This document shows, piece after piece, positions 38,680 through 47,423 of a stretch of DNA of 47,533 bases. The position numbers and the translations under genes are program-made. Every line of letters begins with the position of its first letter. The first letter of the stretch is position 1. The notes beneath the pieces are model-generated. The model was not told the origin of the DNA and searched no databases. It worked only from the letters and a program-made list of their open reading frames with translations. The DNA is from Lentisphaeria bacterium (GTDB lineage: Bacteria > Verrucomicrobiota > Lentisphaeria > Victivallales > UBA1829), in assembly GCA_017456805.1 (NCBI GenBank), contig JAFTIQ010000035.1, positions 1 through 47,533 on the forward strand. The letters run 5' to 3'.

Positions 38680-40602
38680 ATGAACGTGAAAAAAACTACG
38701 CTTGAGCACTGGTCTGCCAGACATTCTGCAGATCTCTATGGGATCAACAACTGGAGTGCAGGTTATTTTACTGTGACGGATCAGGGAGAAGTGGCTGTCA
38801 CCCCCTTCCGTGAACCCGGAACGCCGGCTGTCAGTTTGATGGATATTATTGAAGGTGTCCGCGAACGCGGAATGAATATGCCTGTTCTGCTGAGAATCGG
38901 AAATATCCTGAATTCTCAAATCAAACGTCTCCACAGCAGTTTCCGGAACGCAATCGAACAGACCGGTTACAAGGGCGTTTACAAGGGAGTTTATCCCATC
39001 AAGGTAAACCAGCAGCAGCAGGTGATCGAAGAGATCACCCGTTACGGCAAAGAGTTTCATCACGGATTGGAAGCCGGAAGCAAAGCAGAACTCCTTGCGG
39101 CGCTCGGAAATTTGAACGATCCGGAAGCCTGCCTTATCTGCAACGGTTACAAAGATGAAGAGTTTATCGATCTCGGACTCTATGCACGCAAGCTCGGAAT
39201 GAACTGCTTCCTTGTGGTGGAAATGCCCGGAGAAGTGGAAACCATTATTCAGGAAAGTAAAAAACTCGGGATCCGCCCCCTTATCGGATTGCGGATGAAA
39301 CTTTCCACCCGCGCAGGCGGACAGTGGACAGAATCCGGCGGTGACAGAAGCGTTTTCGGACTCAACACCTCTGAATTGATCAATGTCGTGGATCGCCTCC
39401 GCGATGAAGAAATGTTGGATTGTGTCCAGCTGCTCCACTATCATATCGGATCCCAGATCCCCAATATCCGCGATATCCGTAACGGGATCATCGAAGCCAG
39501 CCGGGTCTATTGCGGGCTGGTGGAAGAAGGATGCAAAATGGGATATCTTGACCTGGGCGGCGGATTGGCGGTGGATTATGACGGTTCCCATACAAACTAT
39601 CATCTCAGCCGCAACTACTCTCTGGATGAATATTGTGTTGACGTTGTGGAAACCGTTTCTGAAATTCTGAGCAGTAAAGGGGTGGAACATCCGACCCTGA
39701 TCACCGAGTCCGGCCGTGCAACTATGGCTTATTACTCCGTGCTCATTTTCAATATTCTGGATACCACCCGGTTTGAATCCTATCAGCTTCCTCCGGTTCC
39801 GGAAAATGCCTGCGAATACACCAAAGATATGGTGGCGATCCTGGGGCACATCAACACCAAAAACCTTCAGGAAAGCTATCACGATGCGATCTATTACCGG
39901 GATGAGATCCGGATCCTGTTCAAAAACGGAAGAATCTCTTTCCGGGAACGCGCTCTGGCGGAGACTGCATTCTGGAACATCATGTCCGCAATCAACCGCG
40001 AAGTCAAAAAACTGAAATACATCCCCGATGAATTCGAAGGACTCGACTCCGCAATGGCTGACATCTATTACGCCAACATCAGCGTGTTCCAGTCCCTGCC
40101 CGATGCATGGGCGATCGATCAGCTCTTCCCCATCATGCCCCTGCACAGATTGCAGGAATTCCCGAACCGTCAGGGGATCCTCTCTGATATCACTTGCGAC
40201 TGCGATGGAAAAATCGACAAGTTTGTGGACCTGCATGATGTCCGCCACACCCTCCCCCTTCATGAGCTTCATGAAGAAGAAGAGTACTACCTGGGAGTAT
40301 TCCTTGTGGGAGCTTATCAGGAAACCCTGGGAGACCTCCACAACCTGTTGGGGGATACCAATATCATCAGTGTGAATATCAGCCCCGAAGACGGCAGATT
40401 TGAAATCGTGAAAGAGATCGAAGGCGATTCCGTGGCAGACGTTCTGTCCTATGTGGAATTCGATCCGAAAAATCTGTTTGCCGCCTTCCGTGCAAAAGCC
40501 GAAGAAGCTGTCCGGACCGGTCTGATCAAACCCGCTGAACGGCGGACGATCATGGCTGCCTTTGAAGACGGGCTTCGCGGCTATACTTACTTTGAACGTT
40601 AA
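38680..40602 (+). CDS. speA: Biosynthetic arginine decarboxylase
   Basis: SpeA turns arginine into agmatine and CO2 with PLP. The 640-residue protein fits the family. PLP Lys108 is in YPIKVNQQQQVIEEI. The alanine-racemase-fold region continues with GLEAGSKAELLAAL and LLHYHIGSQIPN, and the glycine loop YLDLGGGLAVDYDG. The C-terminal domain carries ESGRATMAYYSVLIF and a PLFDLH-like TCDCDGKIDKFVD substrate motif. AAAGGA lies before the ATG. It is the first gene of a polyamine operon. Confidence 0.95.
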   Translation: MNVKKTTLEHWSARHSADLYGINNWSAGYFTVTDQGEVAVTPFREPGTPAVSLMDIIEGVRERGMNMPVLLRIGNILNSQIKRLHSSFRNAIEQTGYKGVYKGVYPIKVNQQQQVIEEITRYGKEFHHGLEAGSKAELLAALGNLNDPEACLICNGYKDEEFIDLGLYARKLGMNCFLVVEMPGEVETIIQESKKLGIRPLIGLRMKLSTRAGGQWTESGGDRSVFGLNTSELINVVDRLRDEEMLDCVQLLHYHIGSQIPNIRDIRNGIIEASRVYCGLVEEGCKMGYLDLGGGLAVDYDGSHTNYHLSRNYSLDEYCVDVVETVSEILSSKGVEHPTLITESGRATMAYYSVLIFNILDTTRFESYQLPPVPENACEYTKDMVAILGHINTKNLQESYHDAIYYRDEIRILFKNGRISFRERALAETAFWNIMSAINREVKKLKYIPDEFEGLDSAMADIYYANISVFQSLPDAWAIDQLFPIMPLHRLQEFPNRQGILSDITCDCDGKIDKFVDLHDVRHTLPLHELHEEEEYYLGVFLVGAYQETLGDLHNLLGDTNIISVNISPEDGRFEIVKEIEGDSVADVLSYVEFDPKNLFAAFRAKAEEAVRTGLIKPAERRTIMAAFEDGLRGYTYFER

Positions 40603-40636
40603 AATGAGATAACCCTGTTTTAAGGAGAGAAAGAAA

Positions 40637-41833
40637 ATGTCAAAACGAGTTCTCATCATTGGCGCCGGCGGTGTCGGCAGTGTTGTTGCACACAAATGTG
40701 CTCAGACAACAGAATTTCAGGACATCTGCATTGCCTGCCGGAATGAAGAACGGGCAAAAAAACTCGCAGCTCAGCTGCCCAGACCCGTTCAGACTGCATC
40801 CGTCGATGCAGATGATGTCCCCGCATTGGTCAAACTGTTGAAATCCTTCAAGCCGGATGTCGTAATCAACGTGGCGCTGCCCTATCAGGACCTTCATATC
40901 ATGGATGCCTGTCTCGAGGCCGGCGTCAATTATGTTGATACTGCAAACTATGAACCCCCTGAAACCGCACATTTTGAATACAGCTGGCAGTGGGCTTATC
41001 AGGAACGCTTCAAAGAAAAAGGATTGATGGCTCTCCTCGGAAGCGGTTTCGATCCCGGCGTTTCAAACGTCTATTGCGCATGGGCCAAGAAAAAACATTT
41101 CGACACCATCGAGCAGATCGATATCATCGATGCAAACGCAGGCGATAACGGTCAGCCCTTCGCTACAAACTTCAACCCGGAAATCAATATCCGCGAAGTC
41201 TCCGCTCCCGGAAGATATTGGGAAAACGGGGAATGGATCACCACAAAACCGCTGGAGATCAAACGCACTTACAACTTCCCCACCATCGGCGATAAAAACA
41301 TCTATCTGATGTATCACGAAGAACTGGAATCCCTTACCAAGAATTTTGCAAAATACGGAATCAAACGGGCAAGATTCTGGATGACCTTCTCCGATAACTA
41401 CCTGACCCATCTGAATGTCCTCAAAAATGTGGGCATGACCCGGATCGATCCCGTTATGTATGAAGGAAAAGAGATCATTCCGCTTCAGTTCCTGAAGAAA
41501 CTCCTCCCCGATCCCGCAACCCTCGGTCCCCTCACAAAAGGAAAAACCTGTATCGGCTGCGTGATCCAGGGAACCAAAGATGGAAAACCCCGCACCTATT
41601 ATATCTACAATCTCTGCGACCATCAGGAAGCCTACCGCGAAGTGCAGTCTCAGGCGATCTCCTACACCACAGGAGTCCCCGCAATGATCGGCGCGCTCCT
41701 TGTTGCAACAGGCGTCTGGAAGGGGGCCGGTGTCTTCAATATGGAAGAGTTCGATCCGGAACCGTTCATGGAAAAACTCACCGAATATGGTCTCCCCTGG
41801 ATCGAGCAGTTTGAAGATGTCGTTGTTCCCTGA
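40637..41833 (+). CDS. Carboxy(nor)spermidine dehydrogenase, saccharopine-dehydrogenase family
   Basis: The enzyme should condense putrescine (or diaminopropane) with aspartate semialdehyde and reduce the product to carboxyspermidine using NADPH. The 398 residues begin with a Rossmann loop (LIIGAGGVGSVVAHKCA) and have saccharopine-dehydrogenase-type features (DVVINVALPYQDLHIMDACL, NYVDTANYEPPE, LLGSGFDPGVSNVYCAWA). The assignment as carboxyspermidine dehydrogenase over lysine saccharopine dehydrogenase comes from its place between speA and nspC. Its end overlaps the nspC start by 17 bases. Confidence 0.9.
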   Translation: MSKRVLIIGAGGVGSVVAHKCAQTTEFQDICIACRNEERAKKLAAQLPRPVQTASVDADDVPALVKLLKSFKPDVVINVALPYQDLHIMDACLEAGVNYVDTANYEPPETAHFEYSWQWAYQERFKEKGLMALLGSGFDPGVSNVYCAWAKKKHFDTIEQIDIIDANAGDNGQPFATNFNPEINIREVSAPGRYWENGEWITTKPLEIKRTYNFPTIGDKNIYLMYHEELESLTKNFAKYGIKRARFWMTFSDNYLTHLNVLKNVGMTRIDPVMYEGKEIIPLQFLKKLLPDPATLGPLTKGKTCIGCVIQGTKDGKPRTYYIYNLCDHQEAYREVQSQAISYTTGVPAMIGALLVATGVWKGAGVFNMEEFDPEPFMEKLTEYGLPWIEQFEDVVVP

Positions 41834-42944
41834 AACTCCCTGCTTTATCGTTGAAGAACGTCTGCTCCGGCGGAATCTTGAAATCCTTGATTCCGTCCGG
41901 AAGCGTACCGGTGCAAAGATCCTTCTGGCACAAAAGGCGTTCTCCATGTACAGCGTTTATCCCATCCTTGCAGAAGTGCTGGATGGGACTTGTTCCAGTT
42001 CTCCAGATGAAGCAAGACTCGGGAGAGAATATTTTCCCGGCGAAGTCCATGCCTTTGCCGCAGCTTATTCGGAACAGGATCTGAAAACCCTTCTGCCCCT
42101 CTGCGATCATCTGGTCTTCAACTCCTTTTCTCAGTGGGAACGGTTCCAGCCGCTCATTCAGGAGTTCTCCGGAAAAGTCAGTTTCGGATTGCGCTGTAAT
42201 CCGGAACACAGCGAAACGGAAACTGCGATCTACGATCCCTGTGCTCCGGGTTCCCGGCTCGGGATCCTGCGCAGTTCCTTCCCGGAAACCCTCCCGGATG
42301 GAATCGAAGGACTTCATTTTCACACCCTTTGCGAAAAAAATTCCGACGCATTGGTCCGGACTCTTGCCGCGTTCGAAGAAAAATTCGGCGATCTGATCCC
42401 CAAAATGAAATGGATCGATTTCGGCGGCGGACATCATATCACCCGCCCGGATTATGATGTGGATCTTCTCTGTGAAACCATCAACGGTTTCCGGAAAAGA
42501 TATCCTCATGTTCAGGTATATCTGGAACCCGGAGAGGCTATTGCATTGAACACCGGAACGTTGGAAGCGACTGTTCTGGATCTCACATGGAATCACATGG
42601 ATCTTGCAATTCTGGATGCATCTGCCGCCGCTCACATGCCGGACGTTCTGGAAATGCCTTATCGCCCCAATATTGTCGGTGCGGGACTCCCCGGAGAAAA
42701 AGCCTACACCTACCGGCTTGGCGGACCTTCCTGTCTGGCAGGAGATGTGATCGGTGATTACTCATTTGATGAACCGCTGACGCCCGGTTCCAGACTTTCG
42801 TTTCTGGACATGGCACACTATACCATGGTTAAAACGAACACCTTCAACGGGTTGCGGCTGCCCTCCATTTATCTGAAGAAAATGGATGGTTCGCTTCAAT
42901 TGATCCGGAAATTCAGTTACGAAGATTTCAAATCCAGACTTTGA
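41817..42944 (+). CDS. nspC: Carboxynorspermidine decarboxylase
   Basis: NspC decarboxylates carboxyspermidine or carboxynorspermidine to spermidine or norspermidine with PLP. The start at 41817 gives 375 residues, the family's length, and begins MSLFPETPCFIVEERLLRRN. PLP Lys40 is in ILLAQKAFS. HFHTLCEKN, WIDFGGGHHITRPDYD and YLEPGEAIALNTG match alanine-racemase-fold decarboxylases. The C-terminal GGPSCLAGDVIGDY carries the catalytic Cys motif. There is no good ribosome site, so it is likely coupled to the preceding gene. Confidence 0.93.
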   Translation: MSLFPETPCFIVEERLLRRNLEILDSVRKRTGAKILLAQKAFSMYSVYPILAEVLDGTCSSSPDEARLGREYFPGEVHAFAAAYSEQDLKTLLPLCDHLVFNSFSQWERFQPLIQEFSGKVSFGLRCNPEHSETETAIYDPCAPGSRLGILRSSFPETLPDGIEGLHFHTLCEKNSDALVRTLAAFEEKFGDLIPKMKWIDFGGGHHITRPDYDVDLLCETINGFRKRYPHVQVYLEPGEAIALNTGTLEATVLDLTWNHMDLAILDASAAAHMPDVLEMPYRPNIVGAGLPGEKAYTYRLGGPSCLAGDVIGDYSFDEPLTPGSRLSFLDMAHYTMVKTNTFNGLRLPSIYLKKMDGSLQLIRKFSYEDFKSRL

Positions 42945-43013
42945 ATATCTTCCGTGAAAGGATTATAGGGAGTCTGCTGACAAAGGAAAATCGGTGCGCA
43001 GCACTCCTGTTCC

Positions 43014-43495
43014 CCGGCTCTGCCGGGAAAGAACGGAAACAAATGGTAAAAAACGGAAATCAACGGGGACTGTTCCTTGCGCACCCAGGCGCAAACTCCG
43101 TACGCTCTGTTCCCTCCGTACACTCTGTTCCTCCCCAGCCGATCCTCAGCCTGTGCGCTCATCACTCCGGCTCTGCCGGAAAAGAACGGAAACAAACGGT
43201 GAAAAACGGAAATCAACGGGGACTGTTCCTTGCGCACCCAGGCGCAAACTCCGTACTCTCTGTTCACTCCGTACACTCTGTTCCTCCCCAGCCGATCCTC
43301 AGCCTGTGCGCTCATCACTCCGGCTCTGCCGGGAAAGAACGGAAGGAAACGGAAACAAACGGTAAAAAACGGAAATCAACGGGGACTGTTCCTTGCGCAC
43401 CCAGGCGCAAACTCCGTACACTCTGTTCACTCCGTACACTCTGTTCCTCCCCAGCCGATCCTCAGCCTGTGCGCTCATCACTCCGGCTCTGCCGC
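43014..43495. repeat. Three tandem copies of a 153-bp intergenic repeat
   Basis: Units lie at 43014-43166 and 43167-43319 (153 bases each) and 43320-43482 (163 bases, with a 10-base insertion near the start). A 13-base start of a fourth follows at 43483-43495. Units begin CCGGCTCTGCCGG, a small hairpin. Each also holds TTGCGC-ACCCAG-GCGCAA (43077-43094 in the first), repeated CCGTACACTCTGTTC and CTCCCCAGCCGATCCTCAGC. Identity between units is above 90% by eye. Related degraded copies lie at 25250-25500. The stretch 42945-43569 holds no gene; a frame stays open across two units only because 153 is a multiple of three. Confidence 0.92.
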
Positions 43496-43569
43496 TTACA
43501 ATCAAAAGCACGTTACAGAGCCGATAGAACTTCACACCTTCACGCACCAACTGTGCTCTTTACATCCCC

Positions 43570-44757
43570 TCAGGAAACGGTCTCTGAATATTCCAATTTA
43601 TAATAGCGGGTTGCATCCGGCGGACGGATGTTGGTAAGAGTTCCTTTGTAATGCCGCAATTCTGTTCGGATATACGGATGTTTCAGAAGTTCTTTTTCGT
43701 TCAGATCGATCCCCAATCCGGGACGGTCAGGAATGATCATACAGCCATCGCGGAGAGTCAGATCTTCATCACAAATATCTGCACGCCAGGGCACATCGGT
43801 CATCATCATTTCCAGCATGACAAAGTTGGGAATACAAGCTGCGAGCTGAAGAGAAGCCGCATTGGCAACAGGTCCGGAAGGATTATGCGGACAGAATCCG
43901 ATATGCCGCGCTTCCGCCTCTGCCCCGAGCATCCGCATCTCCATGATTCCCCCCGCATGAGAAATATCCGGCTGGATATAATCGGTACAGTTCAAATCAA
44001 AGAATTGACGGTATTCATACCGGTTATAGAGCCGCTCTCCGGCCGCGAGGGAAACCCGGACCCGTTCCTTGACTTCCCGCATTCCCTCTTTGTCATCCGG
44101 CGGAATGGGTTCTTCAAACCAGAAAATATCAAATTCTTCCAGCCGTCTTCCGATTTTGACCGCAGTGGGAATATCGAATCTGCCATGACCTTCGATGAGA
44201 AGCTGTACATCCTCGCCAACCGCTTCGGAAACCTTGCGGATACATTCCATTGCCTGATTGAGTTCCGCCTTGCCGATCTGAAGCCATGCCTTTCCGAAAG
44301 GATCCCACTTACAGCCCGGATAACGGTGTTTTTTGACTTCCAGAGCCTTTTCCGCAAATTCATCCGGAGTCTTGGCAGGCGCAAACCATCCATTCACATA
44401 AACCGGGATCGCATCGCGAACCTTTCCGCCAAGCAGCTGCCAGACAGGCACATTCAGATCTTTCCCTTTGATATCCCACAATGCCATTTCCACACCGGCA
44501 AGGGCACTCATCAGCACAGGACCGCCCCGCCAATAGGCATCACGGTAACAGTCATGACGGAATGCCTCAATATTGTGGGGATCCTTCCCGATCAGGTAGC
44601 TTTCCAGATCATGAATCGCCGCCTGGATCGTCAGTTCCTTATATTCCAGAGTGGATTCTCCCCAGCCATAGATCCCGGAATCAGTTTCCACCTTCACAAA
44701 CACAAAGTTTGTCCGGAACGCATTGCTGATAAACGTTTTTACAGCCGTAATCTTCAT
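43570..44757 (-). CDS. Enolase-superfamily sugar-acid dehydratase (galactonate dehydratase-like)
   Basis: This 395-residue enzyme should dehydrate a sugar acid to a 2-keto-3-deoxy sugar acid. An N-terminal capping domain is followed by a barrel. The acidic metal ligands are Glu189 (IEGHGRFD), Glu215 (FEEP) and Glu241 (AGERL). His191 two residues after the first ligand and His291 in CPHNPSGPVA match the acid/base pair of galactonate and mannonate dehydratases. Substrate identity is not certain. AAGGAT precedes the ATG, 4 bases after the GH16 stop. It is the last gene of the IclR operon. Confidence 0.87.
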   Translation of the reverse strand: MKITAVKTFISNAFRTNFVFVKVETDSGIYGWGESTLEYKELTIQAAIHDLESYLIGKDPHNIEAFRHDCYRDAYWRGGPVLMSALAGVEMALWDIKGKDLNVPVWQLLGGKVRDAIPVYVNGWFAPAKTPDEFAEKALEVKKHRYPGCKWDPFGKAWLQIGKAELNQAMECIRKVSEAVGEDVQLLIEGHGRFDIPTAVKIGRRLEEFDIFWFEEPIPPDDKEGMREVKERVRVSLAAGERLYNRYEYRQFFDLNCTDYIQPDISHAGGIMEMRMLGAEAEARHIGFCPHNPSGPVANAASLQLAACIPNFVMLEMMMTDVPWRADICDEDLTLRDGCMIIPDRPGLGIDLNEKELLKHPYIRTELRHYKGTLTNIRPPDATRYYKLEYSETVS

Positions 44758-44761
44758 TTTA

Positions 44762-45598
44762 TCAATCCTTCACTTCATCATAAACGCGGACATAATCAAC
44801 GATAAAGGCATCCGGCAGTTCCGCTTTTTGCAGACTCTCCGCAGGCATATCGCTCCGGCAGGGTTCACCGGTCAGAACATCCACCCAGCGATATCCCATG
44901 CACTCCGTTGAAACAAGAATAAACTGTTCCCGCCGGGAAACCGCTTCGGAACAACGCCAGGTCTCTTTGCCGTCCACATAGTAAATATACTCGTCCGGTG
45001 TCCATTCCAGCCCGAACGTATGATATCCATCCGGCGTTTCTTCCAGCTCAATATCTCCGGAACCGGCACATTTGTGATCCGGACCGTAGCCGCCCCAGTG
45101 ATTGTTGCTGGAAATTTTGTTGTTCCGGCGGAAACTTTCCATGATATCCACTTCCACTCCGGCGATCTCCGGATCCGGACAACAGCCGATCACAGGAGAC
45201 TGCAGCCAGAATGCAGACCACCATCCTTCCTGAGTCTGAAGTTTGCAGCGAATCTCATAATAACCGTATTTATGCATGAACTTAGGCTCCGAAAATTCAG
45301 CAACCGGCCAGGAAAAACCATCTTCTTCAAAATCTGTCCCCGGACGATCCATATAATTTTCCCCGGTCTGAAGCTGCGAGGAATAATAGTGACCATCCTT
45401 TTTCAACAGAGAAAGAACAAGATTTCCTTTCCCGTCCAGAGACGCCGCTTCATCTGTAAGGCACATCTGCCGTTTATGCAGAATATGATAACGGAAACTC
45501 CATTTGCTCATATCCAGCTCCGTGCCGTCAAACTCATCGTTCCAGACAAGTTTCCATTTTTTCCCGGCAGGAAGCAAACTCTTTGCGTGTTCCATCAT
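44762..45598 (-). CDS. GH16-family glycoside hydrolase
   Basis: This 278-residue protein has the GH16 catalytic motif EVDIMES with Glu149, Asp151 and Glu154 (nucleophile, helper, acid/base). The beta-jelly-roll frame is clear (LVWNDEFDGTELDMSKWSF, KYGYYEIRCKLQTQEGWWSAFWL, HTFGLEWTPDEYIYYVDGK). GH16 enzymes cut beta-1,3/1,4-glucans, agar, carrageenan or porphyran. There is no signal peptide, unusual for GH16, so it would act inside the cell or leave by another route. GAGGAG lies just before two possible ATGs. It starts 7 bases after the SDR stop. Confidence 0.9.
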   Translation of the reverse strand: MMEHAKSLLPAGKKWKLVWNDEFDGTELDMSKWSFRYHILHKRQMCLTDEAASLDGKGNLVLSLLKKDGHYYSSQLQTGENYMDRPGTDFEEDGFSWPVAEFSEPKFMHKYGYYEIRCKLQTQEGWWSAFWLQSPVIGCCPDPEIAGVEVDIMESFRRNNKISSNNHWGGYGPDHKCAGSGDIELEETPDGYHTFGLEWTPDEYIYYVDGKETWRCSEAVSRREQFILVSTECMGYRWVDVLTGEPCRSDMPAESLQKAELPDAFIVDYVRVYDEVKD

Positions 45599-45605
45599 TT
45601 TCTCC

Positions 45606-46349
45606 TCAGGGCGCGTAATACATGCCGCCGTTGATATTTACCGTTTCCCCTGTGACATAACCGTTTCTGACCACAAACATGACCGCATCCGCGATCTCTT
45701 CGCTTGTGGCAGGACGTCCCAGCGGAATGGCATCGCTCTCTTCCTTGTATTTTTCCGGAGTCAGACGCTTATTGATATTTTCCGTAATAACCATTCCGGG
45801 ACAGATCGTGTTGGCTGTAATTCCGTAGGGCGCACCATTCTGCGCCATCGCACGGGTCACTCCATGCATCCCGAGCTTGGAAACACCGTAAGCAATCATG
45901 TGCATCTCAGCCGGACGGAAAGAACGGACCGATGCGACATTCACGATCCTGCCCCAGCCATATTCCTTTGCCCGCTCAAAAAACGCCATGGAACAGAGAA
46001 AACATCCCTTCAGATTCACATCCATAACCATGGACCACCATTCGCCTTCCGTCATTTCCCCGGTTCTGCGCCAGGGATCCAAACGCGCATTATTAACCAG
46101 AATATCCACTCTCCCGAGATCATCAAACATCCTGGCAACAGCTTTTTCATCTGAAACATCGCAGCGGTAAAAATCCGCCTTGCCGCCTGCTGAAATAATT
46201 TCCTGTACCACATTCTGAGCATTCGAAATATTGTTTGCACAGTTGACGATCACCATCGCGCCTTCTTTTGCCAATTCCTTCGCGATCACTCTGCCGATCC
46301 CCTGGGAACCGCCAGTGACCAAAGCCGTTTTTCCTGTCAGTGAAGACAT
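45606..46349 (-). CDS. SDR-family oxidoreductase (FabG-like)
   Basis: This 247-residue NAD(P)-dependent dehydrogenase starts at the ATG at 46349, with GAAGGAG 6 bases upstream. Motifs are the cofactor loop TGGSQGIG (12-19), NNA (86-88), and the catalytic Ser140, Tyr154 and Lys158 (YGVSK). The tail [16 protein letters not shown] is the usual one. In a sugar-acid operon it probably oxidises or reduces a sugar or sugar acid and not a fatty-acid intermediate; the substrate is unknown. Confidence 0.88.
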   Translation of the reverse strand: MSSLTGKTALVTGGSQGIGRVIAKELAKEGAMVIVNCANNISNAQNVVQEIISAGGKADFYRCDVSDEKAVARMFDDLGRVDILVNNARLDPWRRTGEMTEGEWWSMVMDVNLKGCFLCSMAFFERAKEYGWGRIVNVASVRSFRPAEMHMIAYGVSKLGMHGVTRAMAQNGAPYGITANTICPGMVITENINKRLTPEKYKEESDAIPLGRPATSEEIADAVMFVVRNGYVTGETVNINGGMYYAP

Positions 46350-46360
46350 CTTTTTCTCCT

Positions 46361-47116
46361 TCATCCTATCGTATATTTCGGGGTTAATTTCCGTGAGATC
46401 TCAGCCGCAGAATCCTGCAGCACCCTGCAAATTCTTTCATGGGCGGAAACACTATGCTGTTCCACTCCGATACTCGCTCCAAGCGCGGCAAAAACCGCCC
46501 CGTTCCGGGAAATGGGGTAAGCATAAACCCATTGATATTGTTTTTTCGAAAAAACAAATCCCTGTTTCACAACCTGATCAAGAGTTTCCATCATTTCCTG
46601 CTCCGTGGAAAATCCGGACAGTGTATCATGTTCCGTTCTCTTGCAATCCCGGAAACACCGAATCTGTTCTTCTGCACTGGAATGAGCGATCAGAAGCACC
46701 CCGGTCGCAGTCTCAAAAATATCATCAAAACAAGGCTGAGTGATCCTGATATCCAGCTCCGGACTCAGATTTTTGTGATAGAGTACATACCGTTTCCCAT
46801 GATAAAGCTGAGCCGTCAGAACAGAAGCCTGCAGATCCTCTGCACAACGGTCGATCACCGGACTTGCGATCATCAGAAAATCCTGCTGAAACCTCGCCAG
46901 ATTCCCCATCGTAAGAAATTTCGGCCCCGGTACATACCCCTGCTGACGGGATACTTTCAATAAATATCCCATATCCATCAGCTGCTTGAGTAAGCGGGAA
47001 CAGGTTGCTCTGTTCAAATTGAGCTCATCTGCGATCTGAGTCGGCAGCATAGGCCCAGGAGCCGAAACCGCGATCCGCTCCAATATCAAAAAAGCCTTGT
47101 CGATTACATTTACCAT
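46361..47116 (-). CDS. IclR-family transcriptional regulator
   Basis: This 251-residue regulator has an N-terminal winged helix-turn-helix ([36 protein letters not shown]) and a C-terminal effector domain ([36 protein letters not shown]). IclR proteins respond to small organic acids or sugars. Its TGA lies 11 bases before the SDR start, so it is first in the operon. AAGGG precedes the ATG. Two TTCAT-type palindromes flank its own promoter, so it probably controls itself and the three genes behind it. Confidence 0.92.
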   Translation of the reverse strand: MVNVIDKAFLILERIAVSAPGPMLPTQIADELNLNRATCSRLLKQLMDMGYLLKVSRQQGYVPGPKFLTMGNLARFQQDFLMIASPVIDRCAEDLQASVLTAQLYHGKRYVLYHKNLSPELDIRITQPCFDDIFETATGVLLIAHSSAEEQIRCFRDCKRTEHDTLSGFSTEQEMMETLDQVVKQGFVFSKKQYQWVYAYPISRNGAVFAALGASIGVEQHSVSAHERICRVLQDSAAEISRKLTPKYTIG

Positions 47117-47130
47117 ATTTTCCCTTTTAG

Positions 47131-47143
47131 TTCATAATATGAA
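47131..47143. promoter_or_regulatory. Likely IclR operator, downstream site
   Basis: TTCATAATATGAA is a perfect inverted repeat (TTCATA/TATGAA around one base) 15 bases before the iclR ATG, downstream of the predicted start point. It matches the size of IclR-family sites. Confidence 0.5.
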
Positions 47144-47163
47144 ATTATATGTTGATGCAATGA

Positions 47164-47192
47164 AATATATATTCATAAAATGAAAAAGTCAA
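47164..47192 (-). promoter_or_regulatory. Promoter of the iclR operon
   Basis: On the minus strand TTGACT (47192-47187) and TATATT (47169-47164) are 17 bases apart. Confidence 0.7.
47172..47184. promoter_or_regulatory. Likely IclR operator, promoter-spacer site
   Basis: TTCATAAAATGAA (TTCAT/ATGAA around three bases) lies between the -35 and -10 boxes of the iclR promoter, 41 bases (four helix turns) from the first site. Overlapping ATGAA at 47160-47164 with TTCAT at 47172-47176 is a further option. Confidence 0.5.
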
Positions 47193-47286
47193 ATTTTTCA
47201 TTTATATTTTTTGGAAAAAAAATCGATTTCGAGCGATTGATTTTCTGTGGTAAAACGAGAAAAATGTATTTTTTTCAGAAAACGAC

Positions 47287-47314
47287 TTGTAATTTTATAA
47301 AAAGGGGTTATATT
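47287..47314 (+). promoter_or_regulatory. Promoter of tRNA-Ser
   Basis: TTGTAA (47287-47292) and TATATT (47309-47314) are 16 bases apart, 19 bases before the tRNA. Confidence 0.65.
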
Positions 47315-47333
47315 ACCTTATTATCCCATTTGC

Positions 47334-47423
47334 GGAGAGATGGCCGAGCGGTTGAAGGCGCAGCATTGGAAATGCTGTTTAGGAGAAATCCTAACGCGAG
47401 TTCGAATCTCGCTCTCTCCGCCA
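47334..47423 (+). tRNA. tRNA-Ser(GGA)
   Basis: The 90-base class II tRNA has acceptor GGAGAGA pairing with TCTCTCC (47413-47419), D-arm with GGCCGAGCGGTTGAAGGC, anticodon loop TTGGAAA (anticodon GGA), a long variable arm (TAGGAGAAATCCTA) and T-loop TTCGAAT. Discriminator G73 and an encoded CCA follow, then a T run that likely ends transcription. The remaining 47424-47533 hold no gene; TTGTAAAA (47476-47483) and TTTTACAA (47501-47508) are inverted there. Confidence 0.96.

Noticed and set aside
38638..40695. A 685-codon minus-strand frame over speA
   Set aside because: It is fully antisense to a clear arginine decarboxylase with intact motifs.
43014..43482. CRISPR array
   Set aside because: The whole 153-base unit is repeated, with no unique spacers between short repeats and no cas genes nearby.
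42941..43637. Long open frames across the 153-base repeats
   Set aside because: They stay open because the repeat unit is a multiple of three; both strands have similar frames, there is no start signal, and the 10-base insertion in unit three shifts the frame.
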